This document shows, piece after piece, positions 16,462 through 24,230 of a DNA stretch of 37,672 nucleotides (position 1 is its first letter; every line of letters starts with the position of its first letter). Source of the stretch: Crocinitomicaceae bacterium (GTDB lineage Bacteria; Bacteroidota; Bacteroidia; Flavobacteriales_D; CAJJDF01); assembly GCA_024639505.1 (NCBI GenBank), contig JAHEIE010000010.1, positions 1 through 37,672 on the forward strand, in the 5' to 3' direction. The position numbers were made by a program, and so were the translations under genes. The notes beneath the pieces are model-generated. The model saw only the letters and a list, made by a program, of their open reading frames with translations, did not search any database and was not told the DNA's origin.

Positions 16462-17952
16462 ATGGGAGGGACTAATAAACTGATAAACTTTGGAGTAATT
16501 GGATACGTAATCGGATCTTTACTTCTTATCAATGGATTCTTGATGGCTTTGCCTTTAGGTTTTTCTTATTTCTACGGAGATGGAGCTCACTTTTCATTTT
16601 TAATGGCTAGTGGATTGACCTTCGCAGTTGGTTTATCTTTCCGTTACTTTTTAAGAAAATATAAAGAAGCTGAAATAAAACGGAGAGAGGGATTCATTAT
16701 CGTTTCTTTTAGTTGGATTGCAATGACTCTGTTTGGAACTCTTCCTTATGTTTTGTCAGAATCTATCCCCAATTTTTCAAATGCTTTTTTCGAAACCATG
16801 TCAGGATTTTCAACTACTGGAGCGTCCATTTTGAATAATATTGAAGAAATGCCCGAGAGTATTTTGTTCTGGCGAAGCATGACCCAGTGGATAGGAGGAA
16901 TGGGGATTATTGTACTTACCATTGCTATTTTACCACTTCTGGGAATTGGAGGAATGGAGCTTTTTGTAAACGAAGCACCCGGACCAACAAAAGATAAAAT
17001 TCATCCAAGAATAAAAGAAACAGCCAAGCGATTGTGGGTTATTTATTTGTTTCTTACTCTGGCAGAAACCATTGTACTTATGTTTTGTGGGATGAACTTT
17101 TTTGATGCAATCAATCATTCATTAACCACAACCTCAACTGGTGGTTTCTCCACAAAACAAGCTAGTATCGCTCATTATGATTCTCCTCTTATAGAAATTG
17201 TAATTCTGATTTTTATGTTCATTGCTGGAACAAATTTTACTCTTATTTATTTTGGTTTCAAAGGTAAGATTTCCAAATTGTGGCAAAATGATGAATTCAA
17301 ATGGTACCTGATGGCGGTTCTTGGTTTTATAGCGGTGTTAACCCCAGCGGTATTTTTGGATGTAGAAAACATGAATAATGGGTTTTCGCTTTTGGAGTCT
17401 TTTCGATTGGTTTCTTTCCAGGTAGTGAGTGTAATCACCACAACAGGATTTGCAAGTGGAATTTTTACTGAATGGGGAGTTTTTGCAACTTTCATCTTTT
17501 TTCTGTTGTTATTTTCGGGAGCATCTGCTGGTTCTACCAGTGGAGGAATGAAGATTGTAAGAATTGTTATTTTGATAAAAAATGGATTCTTGGAGTTCAA
17601 ACGAAGAATTCATCCTAACGCTATTGTACCTGTTCACCTCAACGGAAAATCAATCAACAACAAAGTAATTTACAACCTACTTGCGTTTTTATTTCTGTAC
17701 CTATTTATGTTTGTAATGGGCAGTATTATTATGGCAGCAATGCCAGGAGTAGATATTCTCACAGCAATTAGTTCTGTAGCCACATCGCTTGGTAACGTAG
17801 GCCCGGGTATTGCCTCAGTAGATCCCTCACAAAGTTTTGCTCACTTACCCGATGCTGGAAAATGGGTACTTTCTTTCCTTATGCTTTTTGGTAGGTTAGA
17901 GTTATTTACAGTTGCTGTGCTTTTTTCTCCGTATTTCTGGAGAGTGAATTAA
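16462..17952 (+). CDS. trkH: Trk potassium uptake pore protein TrkH
   Basis: Inner-membrane K+ translocating subunit, 496 aa, with the four-fold MPM repeat of the Trk/Ktr/HKT superfamily. The four selectivity-filter loops are visible: GFSTTGAS (115-122), TSTGGFST (224-231), ITTTGFAS (325-332) and TSLGNVGPG (441-449), each with the conserved glycine. The intramembrane gate loop GSTSGGMK (357-364) precedes the third repeat's long helix. It forms a two-gene operon with trkA. A palindromic terminator candidate lies 147 bases downstream. Confidence 0.95.
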   Translation: MGGTNKLINFGVIGYVIGSLLLINGFLMALPLGFSYFYGDGAHFSFLMASGLTFAVGLSFRYFLRKYKEAEIKRREGFIIVSFSWIAMTLFGTLPYVLSESIPNFSNAFFETMSGFSTTGASILNNIEEMPESILFWRSMTQWIGGMGIIVLTIAILPLLGIGGMELFVNEAPGPTKDKIHPRIKETAKRLWVIYLFLTLAETIVLMFCGMNFFDAINHSLTTTSTGGFSTKQASIAHYDSPLIEIVILIFMFIAGTNFTLIYFGFKGKISKLWQNDEFKWYLMAVLGFIAVLTPAVFLDVENMNNGFSLLESFRLVSFQVVSVITTTGFASGIFTEWGVFATFIFFLLLFSGASAGSTSGGMKIVRIVILIKNGFLEFKRRIHPNAIVPVHLNGKSINNKVIYNLLAFLFLYLFMFVMGSIIMAAMPGVDILTAISSVATSLGNVGPGIASVDPSQSFAHLPDAGKWVLSFLMLFGRLELFTVAVLFSPYFWRVN

Positions 17953-18029
17953 GTTGAGTTAGTTAGTGTTTAGTTCGAAGGAGCGGTAGCGGATTCGAGT
18001 ATCGAAGCCCAACTTCGAAGATTCATTTT

Positions 18030-18064
18030 TTCATTGTCATTCCTGCGAAGGCAGGAATCTATAA
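18030..18064 (+). repeat. REP-like palindromic repeat, copy A
   Basis: Contains ATTCCTGC-GAAG-GCAGGAAT, an eight-base stem with four-base loop, preceded by TTCATTGTC and followed by CTATAA. The same 35-base unit recurs at 18973-19007 with about three differences, on the other side of the methyltransferase gene. Confidence 0.8.
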
Positions 18065-18098
18065 AAGGAGCAACTTTATAAAGTTACCTTTCGAGACA

Positions 18099-18126
18099 TT
18101 TTATCCCGAAAAAAATCGGGATAAAA
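18099..18126 (+). terminator. Long A-loop hairpin, likely trkH terminator
   Basis: TTTTATCCCGA and TCGGGATAAAA form a perfect 11-bp stem around six A. A- and T-rich flanks let it work in either direction. It sits between trkH and the methyltransferase gene. Confidence 0.6.
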
Positions 18127-18182
18127 CCCTCAGGATTCAGATTGTTGAAGTAAATTGCAACATACAATTAGCTTACCAGAAC

Positions 18183-18971
18183 ATGGATTACCTAAAAATT
18201 AACAGAGAATCTTGGAACAAACGAACAGAAGTTCATTATGAATCAGAATTTTATGACAACGAAACATTCAAAAAAAGGGGGAATTCTTTGAATGAAATAG
18301 AAATGGAGTTTTTGACAGAAATTCAAGGTAAAAAAGTACTACATCTTCAATGTCACTTTGGTCAAGACAGCATTTCGTTGAGTAAATTGGGAGCAATAGT
18401 TACAGGAGTAGATTTATCAGATTTAGCGATTGAAAAAGCCCAAAATCTGGCGAAAGAAATGGAAGTTGATACAAAGTTTATATGCTCAGATGTGTACAGT
18501 TTTCCTCAATTGCATAAAGAGCAATATGATTATGTCTTTGCTAGCTACGGCACAGTAGGCTGGTTGCCAGATTCCAATCAGTGGGCAGAGGTTATTTCTC
18601 ATTTTCTTAAACCAGGAGGGAAGTTCGTTTTTGCCGAATTTCATCCAGTTGTTTGGATGTTTGACGATGCAGTAGACAAAGTGGTTTATCGATATTTTAA
18701 TGCGGAACCAATTGTAGAAACAGACCTAGGAACATACACAGATACTAAAAAAGAAATAAAAGAAACTTGTGTGACTTGGAACCACAGTTTGTCTGAGATT
18801 TTTAATAGTTTAAAAAACAATGGATTGCCTGTAATTGAGTTTCGCGAATACGACTATTCACCTTATAATTGTTTCCAGGAGTTAGAAGAGTTTGAACCCA
18901 AAAAATTCCGATTCAAAAAGCATGGAGATAAACTACCTATGGTGTATGCTTTGGTAGCACAAAAAAAATAA
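18183..18971 (+). CDS. Class I SAM-dependent methyltransferase, substrate unknown
   Basis: 262 aa with a Rossmann-type methyltransferase core. Motif I is VLHLQCHFGQDS (52-63) followed by the acidic ribose ligand in VTGVDLSD (73-80); motif IV is FASYGTVGWLPD and the post-IV strand is FLKPGGKFVFAEFHPV. The HLQCHFGQD form of motif I is shared by a subgroup of bacterial small-molecule methyltransferases; the substrate cannot be deduced. It is isolated, bracketed by REP-like palindromes on both sides, and convergent with the DinB-like gene. The ATG at 18183 is the first in frame and directly precedes the conserved N-terminus (YLKINRESWNKR). Confidence 0.88.
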   Translation: MDYLKINRESWNKRTEVHYESEFYDNETFKKRGNSLNEIEMEFLTEIQGKKVLHLQCHFGQDSISLSKLGAIVTGVDLSDLAIEKAQNLAKEMEVDTKFICSDVYSFPQLHKEQYDYVFASYGTVGWLPDSNQWAEVISHFLKPGGKFVFAEFHPVVWMFDDAVDKVVYRYFNAEPIVETDLGTYTDTKKEIKETCVTWNHSLSEIFNSLKNNGLPVIEFREYDYSPYNCFQELEEFEPKKFRFKKHGDKLPMVYALVAQKK

Positions 18972-18972
18972 T

Positions 18973-19007
18973 ATTCATTGTCATTCTTGCGAGGTCAGGA
19001 ATCTATA
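18973..19007 (+). repeat. REP-like palindromic repeat, copy B
   Basis: About 32 of 35 bases match copy A at 18030-18064, in the same orientation; the core reads ATTCTTGC-GAGG-TCAGGAAT. It starts just after the methyltransferase stop. Confidence 0.8.
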
Positions 19008-19031
19008 ATACGAGAATTAGCCTGATGAATA

Positions 19032-19053
19032 GGATTCCGGCCTTCGCAGGAAT
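19032..19053 (-). repeat. REP-like palindromic repeat, copy C, inverted
   Basis: Read on the minus strand it gives GATTCCTGCGAAGGCCGGAA, matching the core of copy A in opposite orientation. Copies B and C face each other and could fold together as one larger hairpin between two convergent genes, where it would also act as a transcription barrier. Confidence 0.75.
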
Positions 19054-19059
19054 CACAAA

Positions 19060-19518
19060 TTATTTAGAAATTAATTTTCTTATTGCCATAGCATACCCAA
19101 GATGAAGACCTTCGTGTACATTGTTAAATTTTACAGCTTCTTCAATATTGGTTAATGTTACATTAAAACTAGTGGTGTATTCTTTGTACTCCTGGAAAAT
19201 GTCTGTCTGTATGTCCTCCTTCATTTTAGTAGGAAGTTCAAGAGCCAACTGCTTCAAATTCTCAATTTCCTCCTCAGAAACAATTTCTTCAGGTTTAGTT
19301 CCTATTCGATATTTGTGCACAAGTTCTTTATTCACATGCATTCTGCTTCCCGATAGGTTGTAGCACAGCAATTGCTGAGTAACAATAGAATGACCAAAAT
19401 TCCAAATGATGTTATTATTCAGTCCTTGTGGGATGTAATTCAATTGTTCAGTTGTCAATGAGTTGACAACAGAAAGAAAGTTCTTTCTTGTTTCGATGAG
19501 GTGAGTTATTTCTGTCAT
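19060..19518 (-). CDS. DinB-like four-helix metal-binding protein
   Basis: 152 aa, about the normal size for DinB/YfiT superfamily proteins. The metal-site histidines expected for this fold are in place: His43 in WNFGH and the pair His135/His139 in VHEGLHLGYAM. Members include metal-dependent thiol transferases and stress-induced proteins, so a specific reaction cannot be assigned. It lies directly downstream of the attC-like site that ends the esterase cassette and may or may not share its transcript. It is convergent with the methyltransferase gene. Confidence 0.85.
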   Translation of the reverse strand: MTEITHLIETRKNFLSVVNSLTTEQLNYIPQGLNNNIIWNFGHSIVTQQLLCYNLSGSRMHVNKELVHKYRIGTKPEEIVSEEEIENLKQLALELPTKMKEDIQTDIFQEYKEYTTSFNVTLTNIEEAVKFNNVHEGLHLGYAMAIRKLISK

Positions 19519-19569
19519 TTTATTTGAAAAAAGTATTGGTTTGATAAGTAGGGCTTTAAGATTTTTTTC

Positions 19570-19628
19570 AACGTATGGTGTATGTGGCGTTGCCAGCTTT
19601 TGCTGGCTATGAACACATACACATTGTT
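19570..19628 (-). repeat. attC-like recombination hairpin
   Basis: Read on the minus strand, the 59-base unit begins AAC (end of GCATAAC) and ends GTT (start of GTTGAAA). It contains a perfect 9-bp arm pair GTGTATGTG/CACATACAC, an unpaired spacer, and a central GCCAGC-AAAA-GCTGGC hairpin. This order, with AAC and GTT at the outer ends, is the plan of an integron attC site and falls within the known attC length range. It lies immediately after the esterase stop, where a cassette's attC belongs. The core bases deviate from the strict RYYYAAC/GTTRRRY consensus by one position each. Confidence 0.5.
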
Positions 19629-19643
19629 ATGCACTTTTATTCT

Positions 19644-20540
19644 TTATCTCAGTCCATTTATGTCATAACGTGATACAAAATTCCAGACCAATTCAGAAGC
19701 ATTTTGACCTTGAAAGGTTGAATTAAACCAAACGTGGTCTCCTCCGATATATTTGTAATGTTCAACGGAAACTAAGCTGTCTCCTTGGTCATATATATAA
19801 TGTTCAATTGTCATTCCTCCGTTATTGTCGCTGCTTACAGTTGGGTTTGTAGTCGTGTTATTGAAATTCATCCAATGGTCTAATGTACTTTGCGCAGAGT
19901 TCCAGCCACTTCCACCATTATAGGGCAGAACGCCATCAGAGGTTCCGTGAAGATGAACTACTGGCATTGGATGACTTGTTGGTCCAGTACAATCTAACAT
20001 AACACCTGAAACAGAGGCTACCGCAGCAATTAAATCACTTTTATAGTTAGCAAGTCCATATGCCATCATACCACCGTTTGAGTATCCAGCAGCATAAATT
20101 CTTTCCATATCAATGTTATATTGCGATGAAATCTCATTAATCATTGATTCAACAAAACCAAAATCATCAGCATTACTTTTATTGTCTCCTCCCGATGGAC
20201 AAGCATTCCAATGAGAAGAACCATCTGAACAACTACCTTGGGGATAGATTAAAATAAAAGTGTCAGCTTCTGCCAATGAGCGCATATCTGCTTCTTGCAT
20301 ATAATCTCTTGCACTACCACCAAACCCATGAAAATTTAACATTAATGGAACAGCAGATGTCCCATCATAGGAGTTAGGTATATACAATACATACTCTCTA
20401 TTGATACCGTCATGAACTAAGGTTTGTGCATTAGTATTCGAATAGCAACTCTCTGAATTGTTATTATCATCTTTTTTACAACTACCAATGGTTATTGATA
20501 GGAGAACAAAAAACAAAATTGAATTTTTAGTCTTAATCAT
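19644..20540 (-). CDS. Lipoprotein esterase, PHB-depolymerase/feruloyl-esterase type (LpqC-like)
   Basis: 298 aa with a lipoprotein signal peptide: a hydrophobic stretch ending ITIGSC with lipidated Cys21, then a Lys/Asp/Asn-rich linker. The rest is an alpha/beta hydrolase of the poly(3-hydroxybutyrate) depolymerase / carbohydrate esterase 1-like family. The oxyanion region is HGFGGSARDY (71-80), the nucleophile Ser154 is in GYSNGGMM, the likely acid is Asp202 in LHGTSDGVLPYNG, and the His is His269 in GGDHVWF. It would act at the cell surface or periplasmic face on an ester of a polymer or plant glycan. It is enclosed by an 11-bp inverted repeat and followed by an attC-like hairpin, so it may be a mobile cassette. 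Confidence 0.88.
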   Translation of the reverse strand: MIKTKNSILFFVLLSITIGSCKKDDNNNSESCYSNTNAQTLVHDGINREYVLYIPNSYDGTSAVPLMLNFHGFGGSARDYMQEADMRSLAEADTFILIYPQGSCSDGSSHWNACPSGGDNKSNADDFGFVESMINEISSQYNIDMERIYAAGYSNGGMMAYGLANYKSDLIAAVASVSGVMLDCTGPTSHPMPVVHLHGTSDGVLPYNGGSGWNSAQSTLDHWMNFNNTTTNPTVSSDNNGGMTIEHYIYDQGDSLVSVEHYKYIGGDHVWFNSTFQGQNASELVWNFVSRYDINGLR

Positions 20541-20558
20541 ATCGCCTCTTTTTTAATT

Positions 20559-20569
20559 GTGCATAACAA
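20559..20569 (-). repeat. Upstream boundary core (TTGTTATGCAC) of esterase cassette
   Basis: The 11 bases are the exact inverted copy of 19624-19634 on the other side of the esterase gene. In a gene cassette this would be the GTT-containing crossover core at the 5' junction, with the start codon 19 bases downstream. Confidence 0.5.
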
Positions 20570-20734
20570 CCGAATAAAAAACACTTTAGTAATTTACGCA
20601 GCTCGTTCCACAAACTTAATCAATAACCATAACATTATGAATTTAATGTAATCTAACCCGTTACTTTTTTCTTCCTCCTGCATTACACAGATGAAAAAAA
20701 AGAAACAATCGATTGGCTTTTTCATATTTATTCA

Positions 20735-20749
20735 CACTTTCTTAAAGTG
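20735..20749. promoter_or_regulatory. Short palindrome upstream of small ORF
   Basis: CACTTT-CTT-AAAGTG is a perfect six-base inverted repeat 42 bases before the 41-codon ORF. The remaining gap (20570-20790) shows no other convincing signal. Confidence 0.25.
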
Positions 20750-20790
20750 AACATTAATTGTAAGAAGAAAACTACAAGCTTACCGAGAAT

Positions 20791-20916
20791 ATGAAAACAA
20801 GAATAAAGAGTTTGAGAAGAGGTGATAGAATTATATTTACGAATATATTGTACAAGCCTCAAGGAGCCAGAAATTCAATTCCTTACGGGAACGATGTTTC
20901 TTTCAGAGCTGGATGA
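20791..20916 (+). CDS. Possible small basic protein, 41 aa
   Basis: An ATG-to-TGA frame of 41 codons beginning MKTRIKSLRRGDRIIF and ending GNDVSFRAG. It is rich in Arg and Lys, with no signal peptide or membrane segment. It ends one base before the convergent response-regulator stop. I do not recognise it; the compact, non-repetitive composition is more protein-like than its surroundings, but a chance frame or the remnant of a longer gene is equally possible. Confidence 0.4.
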   Translation: MKTRIKSLRRGDRIIFTNILYKPQGARNSIPYGNDVSFRAG

Positions 20917-20917
20917 T

Positions 20918-21553
20918 TTATTTAAGGAGATTTAATCTCATCCCTTTTTTTACCAATTCTGCTGTGTTGTGAACATCAAATTTTTTAAGAATATTTTGTC
21001 GATGAGCATCCACCGTTCTTTTACTAATACTCAAGAGAGCTGAAATCTCTTTGTTTGTGCAACCTTTGCCTATCAATTCAAATATTTCAGTTTCTCTTTT
21101 TGTCAAGTTGGGAGCAGTTTCGGTGCTAGAAAATCCTAAACTTTCATTGATTAACTTCTCTTTCAGCCTCTTGTCGATATAGTTCTGACCGCTTAAAACT
21201 GTTTTTATTGCAAAAATTATTTCTTTTTTGTCCGTAGACTTCAATAAATAACCTTTTGCACCAGCATTTGTCATGTTGTTGAGGTAGGAAATTTCCTCGT
21301 GACTAGAAATTGCAATAATTGGTATTTCAGGATGTTTTTCGTTTACTATTTTACAAAGATCAATCCCACTAATATCGGGAAGCTCTATATCCATAAGTAT
21401 AATATCTGGACTCTTTGTTTTTAAAAAATGAAGTAAATCTTCGCCATAACAATAGGTGCCATAAACACGGATGTTTTCAACTCCATCTATCATAGATTTT
21501 AGACCTTTCAAAATCATGATATGATCGTCAATTATGGTTACTTTAATTGTCAT
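20918..21553 (-). CDS. NarL/LuxR-family response regulator
   Basis: 211 aa from the ATG at 21553. Residues 3-120 are a receiver domain: acidic pair Asp9-Asp10, phosphoacceptor Asp55 in LMDIELPD, the Ser of AISSHE, and Lys in KGYLLKS. Residues about 145-208 are a GerE/LuxR helix-turn-helix (LTKRETEIFELIGKG ... RTVDAHRQNILKK). A longer frame reaches 21592, but its first 13 residues precede the normal receiver start and overlap an 8-bp palindrome, so the shorter form is preferred. The TPR histidine kinase encoded divergently 0.7 kb away is the likely partner. Regulated genes are not evident. Confidence 0.92.
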   Translation of the reverse strand: MTIKVTIIDDHIMILKGLKSMIDGVENIRVYGTYCYGEDLLHFLKTKSPDIILMDIELPDISGIDLCKIVNEKHPEIPIIAISSHEEISYLNNMTNAGAKGYLLKSTDKKEIIFAIKTVLSGQNYIDKRLKEKLINESLGFSSTETAPNLTKRETEIFELIGKGCTNKEISALLSISKRTVDAHRQNILKKFDVHNTAELVKKGMRLNLLK

Positions 21554-21557
21554 TGTA

Positions 21558-21578
21558 ACTAATTTACGAAAAATTAGT
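21558..21578. promoter_or_regulatory. 8-bp palindrome at response-regulator start
   Basis: ACTAATTT-ACGAA-AAATTAGT is a perfect inverted repeat ending four bases before the ATG at 21553 on the minus strand. It could be an operator for autoregulation or an mRNA hairpin limiting ribosome access. Confidence 0.45.
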
Positions 21579-21628
21579 GGTATTTCGCACAAGGCTTTGA
21601 GCCTAATATATGTAAAAACATGGTAAAC

Positions 21629-21664
21629 AAGTATTTGGTTTTTTCAAACTAGGTACAAATACTT
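21629..21664. promoter_or_regulatory. 9-bp inverted repeat in divergent gap
   Basis: AAGTATTTG and CAAATACTT are separated by 18 bases; ATTTTTTGG follows on the plus strand. No gene ends here, so an operator or leader attenuator is more likely than an ordinary terminator. Confidence 0.35.
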
Positions 21665-21714
21665 ATTTTTTGGATAAGTAGGTTATGTGTGTTTTTTGCA
21701 ATAATTTGTTTAAA

Positions 21715-21731
21715 AACCCACAAAATGGGTT
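21715..21731. promoter_or_regulatory. 6-bp hairpin AACCCA/TGGGTT
   Basis: A perfect six-base stem with loop CAAAA, 80 bases before the 129-aa gene. It shares the divergent gap with two other inverted repeats. Confidence 0.3.
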
Positions 21732-21810
21732 GATATTTATTGAATTAAGATTGTAGTCAAAAGCTATTTTTCTTTGTTTTGTTTCAGCTATTAACTAAAT
21801 CTAACAGAAG

Positions 21811-22200
21811 ATGAGTTCAAATTATCAAGATTATTTCAAACAGCCTTTTTCACTTAATGCTTTTTTTCCGGTGCAAGTAACTACCAATGACGGAACACCA
21901 GCTTTTGATTTTCCCATTGCCAAAATTTCTTCCAATGTGGAAGAGATAAGCGTGGAGCAGAAAAAAATAATTTTAAAAGCATTGAACGAGAAAAAGAAAT
22001 TTAAACTAAAAGGGATTACCGATATTTATCGTGAGGGAATTACGTTGTATTTTGATACATCAAAAAACAAACGACAAGAGTTACTTACAATAAGAGGTTT
22101 TGGCAAACTATCTAGTGATAAAGGTAAATTAGAAATAGATCAGGTAAGGAATACACAAGAAGTATTTGCCCAAGAAATTCTTAATACCCTAGTAGCATAA
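21811..22200 (+). CDS. Small cytoplasmic protein of unknown function, 129 aa
   Basis: A 129-aa protein with good coding character and an ATG preceded by AACAGAAG. It has no signal peptide or membrane span; the predicted pattern is beta-rich (ITLYFDTSKNKRQELLTIRGFGKL) with a Lys-rich middle. I do not recognise the family. It lies 53 bases before the histidine kinase in the same direction and is divergent from the response regulator, so it may be an accessory of that signalling pair, for example a small input or connector protein. That is inference from position only. Confidence 0.75.
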   Translation: MSSNYQDYFKQPFSLNAFFPVQVTTNDGTPAFDFPIAKISSNVEEISVEQKKIILKALNEKKKFKLKGITDIYREGITLYFDTSKNKRQELLTIRGFGKLSSDKGKLEIDQVRNTQEVFAQEILNTLVA

Positions 22201-22253
22201 TTTCAAAGTCCAAATTGTTTATTCGGTTTCTTTTATTTAGTATATTTAGAGCT

Positions 22254-24197
22254 ATGACATTCAATTGGAACATAAAGTATTTGATTCAACTAAAAAGCAT
22301 GCTATTGTTTTGCATTTTGTCAGGTGCTATGTTTTCACAATCTTTCAATTTAAGTGCAGATAGCATAAAACAAACACTGAATAAGAACATTTCGAATCCA
22401 TTGTTCTATCAGGAATTAGAAACATCTTTTGATAAAATAGGAGAGGACTATAATTCGAAAAATAGTATTGTGTGCTACGCTTATATTTTATGTAATTATC
22501 GAAAAGAACAATACAATAAGGCAATTAAAGCCTTGTATTATTATGATAAAATAGAAAAACATTTGAGTAAATCTTTAAGAAAGGATTTATGTATGATTCA
22601 AGGAGACATCAATAAAATGAATTCAAATTTTATAATGTCATTGCAGTTTTTTTGGAAAGCAAATAAATTGTCTCATCAATTGCAAGATCAAAAAGGAGTG
22701 ATGAATTCCTACCAAGAGATAGGTGTGATTTATAGAGATGTGGGAAACTATCAAAAAGCAGAGGAATATCTCAATAAAGCTGAAGAAATACAGAAGTTAC
22801 ATTCTATTAATTTGAACAACAAGTTTTGGCTGAATATTCATTTTTCTAAACTCAACTATTTGCAAGGGGAATATCAAAAATCTAGAAAATTTTTGAATTT
22901 TTCTCTCAATGAAAAAAAAACGGAGTACAAAAACGAGTTAAATTGTTACGTTTACAAGGAGTTTGCAAATTTATTTGAATTGCTTAATCAGCCAGATTCT
23001 GTTGAATATTATTTGTCTAAAATAATAAACGATTACGGAGATAGTATGCGATTTTCCTACATTGGTTTAGATGCGCTGAATCACATGGCAATTTTATCCA
23101 TAGAAAAAGGTGATACTTCCAAGGCAATAAACGAATTCTGGGAGGTATTTCAAAATGCCAAAAAATCAGGAATAACCTCTTTTGCAATTGAATCCTCTGT
23201 GGCACTCCGAAAGTATCTCAATCCAAAGGATTTTCGATACAATGAGGTATCCGATTATTTCATCGAGAATTACGAAAACATGAGAGTGAATCATAGCGAA
23301 TTTGAAAAGTATGCCATACAAATAGAAGATTTGTTGCAAGCCCAGGAAGAGATTCTTAGAAACGAAGAAAAACTAGCACGAAGGCAATTCTATTTTTGGG
23401 TGATGACTTCGGCTTTTCTTGTATTTGTAATTTTGTTTTCTTTTGCTTTTTATCAAATGAAAAAGAACAAACTCCAAAAGCTTAAATTAAAACTCCTAAA
23501 TGAAAATTTATTCAATACCAATACAAAACTCGACAGATTTTCATCCGTTGTGGCACACGATATCAAAACTTCGGTATTGGGAATCAAGTACAATGCCCAA
23601 AGACTTTTGGAGGACATAGAAATCACCAAAACAAACAGTAGCGAATTGACAGAAGTGCTGGAAGAATGTAACAAAATGAATGAATTTATTGAGTTTTTAT
23701 TGGTTTCTGCCAAAACAAAAAAACTCAGTTACATTCAGCACGAATCAATAAATCTTAAACAATTGATTTCGGAAATAGAAAAGAACATTACGAAAACTCA
23801 TCAAAATGTTGATTATGAATTTGATACTCAAATAACCCACAAGGCACTGTATGGAAATTACCACGAGATAAAACAGTTGTTGAACAATTTAATAGAAAAC
23901 AGTTTTAAGTACAGAGAGCCAAGTAGAAAATTGAAAATACAAGTAAAAATTGAATCAAATTCTAACAAAACAAATCTTTCTGTTTCGGACAATGGAATAG
24001 GGATTTCAAAAGAAAATCAGAACAAAGTGTTTAATCTTTTTGCTCAAGGGGATTCCGAGACATTTTTGCATGGAGTGGGATTAGGATTGAACATCTGCAA
24101 GAATATTGCGATTAACAACAATGGAAAAATCTGGTTGGAATCCCAAAAGAATGTAGGTACTACTTTTTTTGTAGAACTTCCAAATTCTTTAAATTAA
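22254..24197 (+). CDS. TPR-containing sensor histidine kinase
   Basis: 647 aa from the ATG at 22254; the frame extends back to a TTG at 22215, but this ATG leaves a good signal sequence (positively charged start, then MLLFCILSGAMFSQ). Residues about 35-330 are TPR-like helical repeats (for example NYQKAEEYLNKAEEI), probably periplasmic. One membrane span lies at 378-400, followed by a short coiled segment. The HisKA domain has phosphoacceptor His435 in AHDIKTS. The ATPase domain shows an N box (NLIENSFKYR), DNGIGIS and GVGLGLNICKNI. The output partner is likely the NarL-type regulator encoded divergently; no receiver domain is fused. The signal sensed is unknown. Confidence 0.92.
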   Translation: MTFNWNIKYLIQLKSMLLFCILSGAMFSQSFNLSADSIKQTLNKNISNPLFYQELETSFDKIGEDYNSKNSIVCYAYILCNYRKEQYNKAIKALYYYDKIEKHLSKSLRKDLCMIQGDINKMNSNFIMSLQFFWKANKLSHQLQDQKGVMNSYQEIGVIYRDVGNYQKAEEYLNKAEEIQKLHSINLNNKFWLNIHFSKLNYLQGEYQKSRKFLNFSLNEKKTEYKNELNCYVYKEFANLFELLNQPDSVEYYLSKIINDYGDSMRFSYIGLDALNHMAILSIEKGDTSKAINEFWEVFQNAKKSGITSFAIESSVALRKYLNPKDFRYNEVSDYFIENYENMRVNHSEFEKYAIQIEDLLQAQEEILRNEEKLARRQFYFWVMTSAFLVFVILFSFAFYQMKKNKLQKLKLKLLNENLFNTNTKLDRFSSVVAHDIKTSVLGIKYNAQRLLEDIEITKTNSSELTEVLEECNKMNEFIEFLLVSAKTKKLSYIQHESINLKQLISEIEKNITKTHQNVDYEFDTQITHKALYGNYHEIKQLLNNLIENSFKYREPSRKLKIQVKIESNSNKTNLSVSDNGIGISKENQNKVFNLFAQGDSETFLHGVGLGLNICKNIAINNNGKIWLESQKNVGTTFFVELPNSLN

Positions 24198-24200
24198 TGA

Positions 24201-24208
24201 TACATTTG
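24201..24208 (+). promoter_or_regulatory. -7 box (TACATTTG) before amidotransferase gene
   Basis: Exact TAnnTTTG match 22 bases before the ATG at 24231 and just after the kinase stop. It suggests the amidotransferase has its own promoter. No clear -33 TTTG. Confidence 0.45.
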
Positions 24209-24230
24209 CAGGCAATTCAGTACTACTTCT

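Noticed and set aside
17953-18029. Clustered TTCGAA/TTCGAAG motifs after trkH
   Set aside because: Self-palindromic hexamers give apparent repeats; no longer arms could be aligned.
18030-19053. CRISPR-like array
   Set aside because: Only three palindromic copies, one inverted, separated by a gene; no regular spacers and no cas genes.
21554-21592. Upstream start for the response regulator
   Set aside because: The extra residues are unlike receiver domains and cover a perfect palindrome; the ATG at 21553 gives the standard N-terminus.
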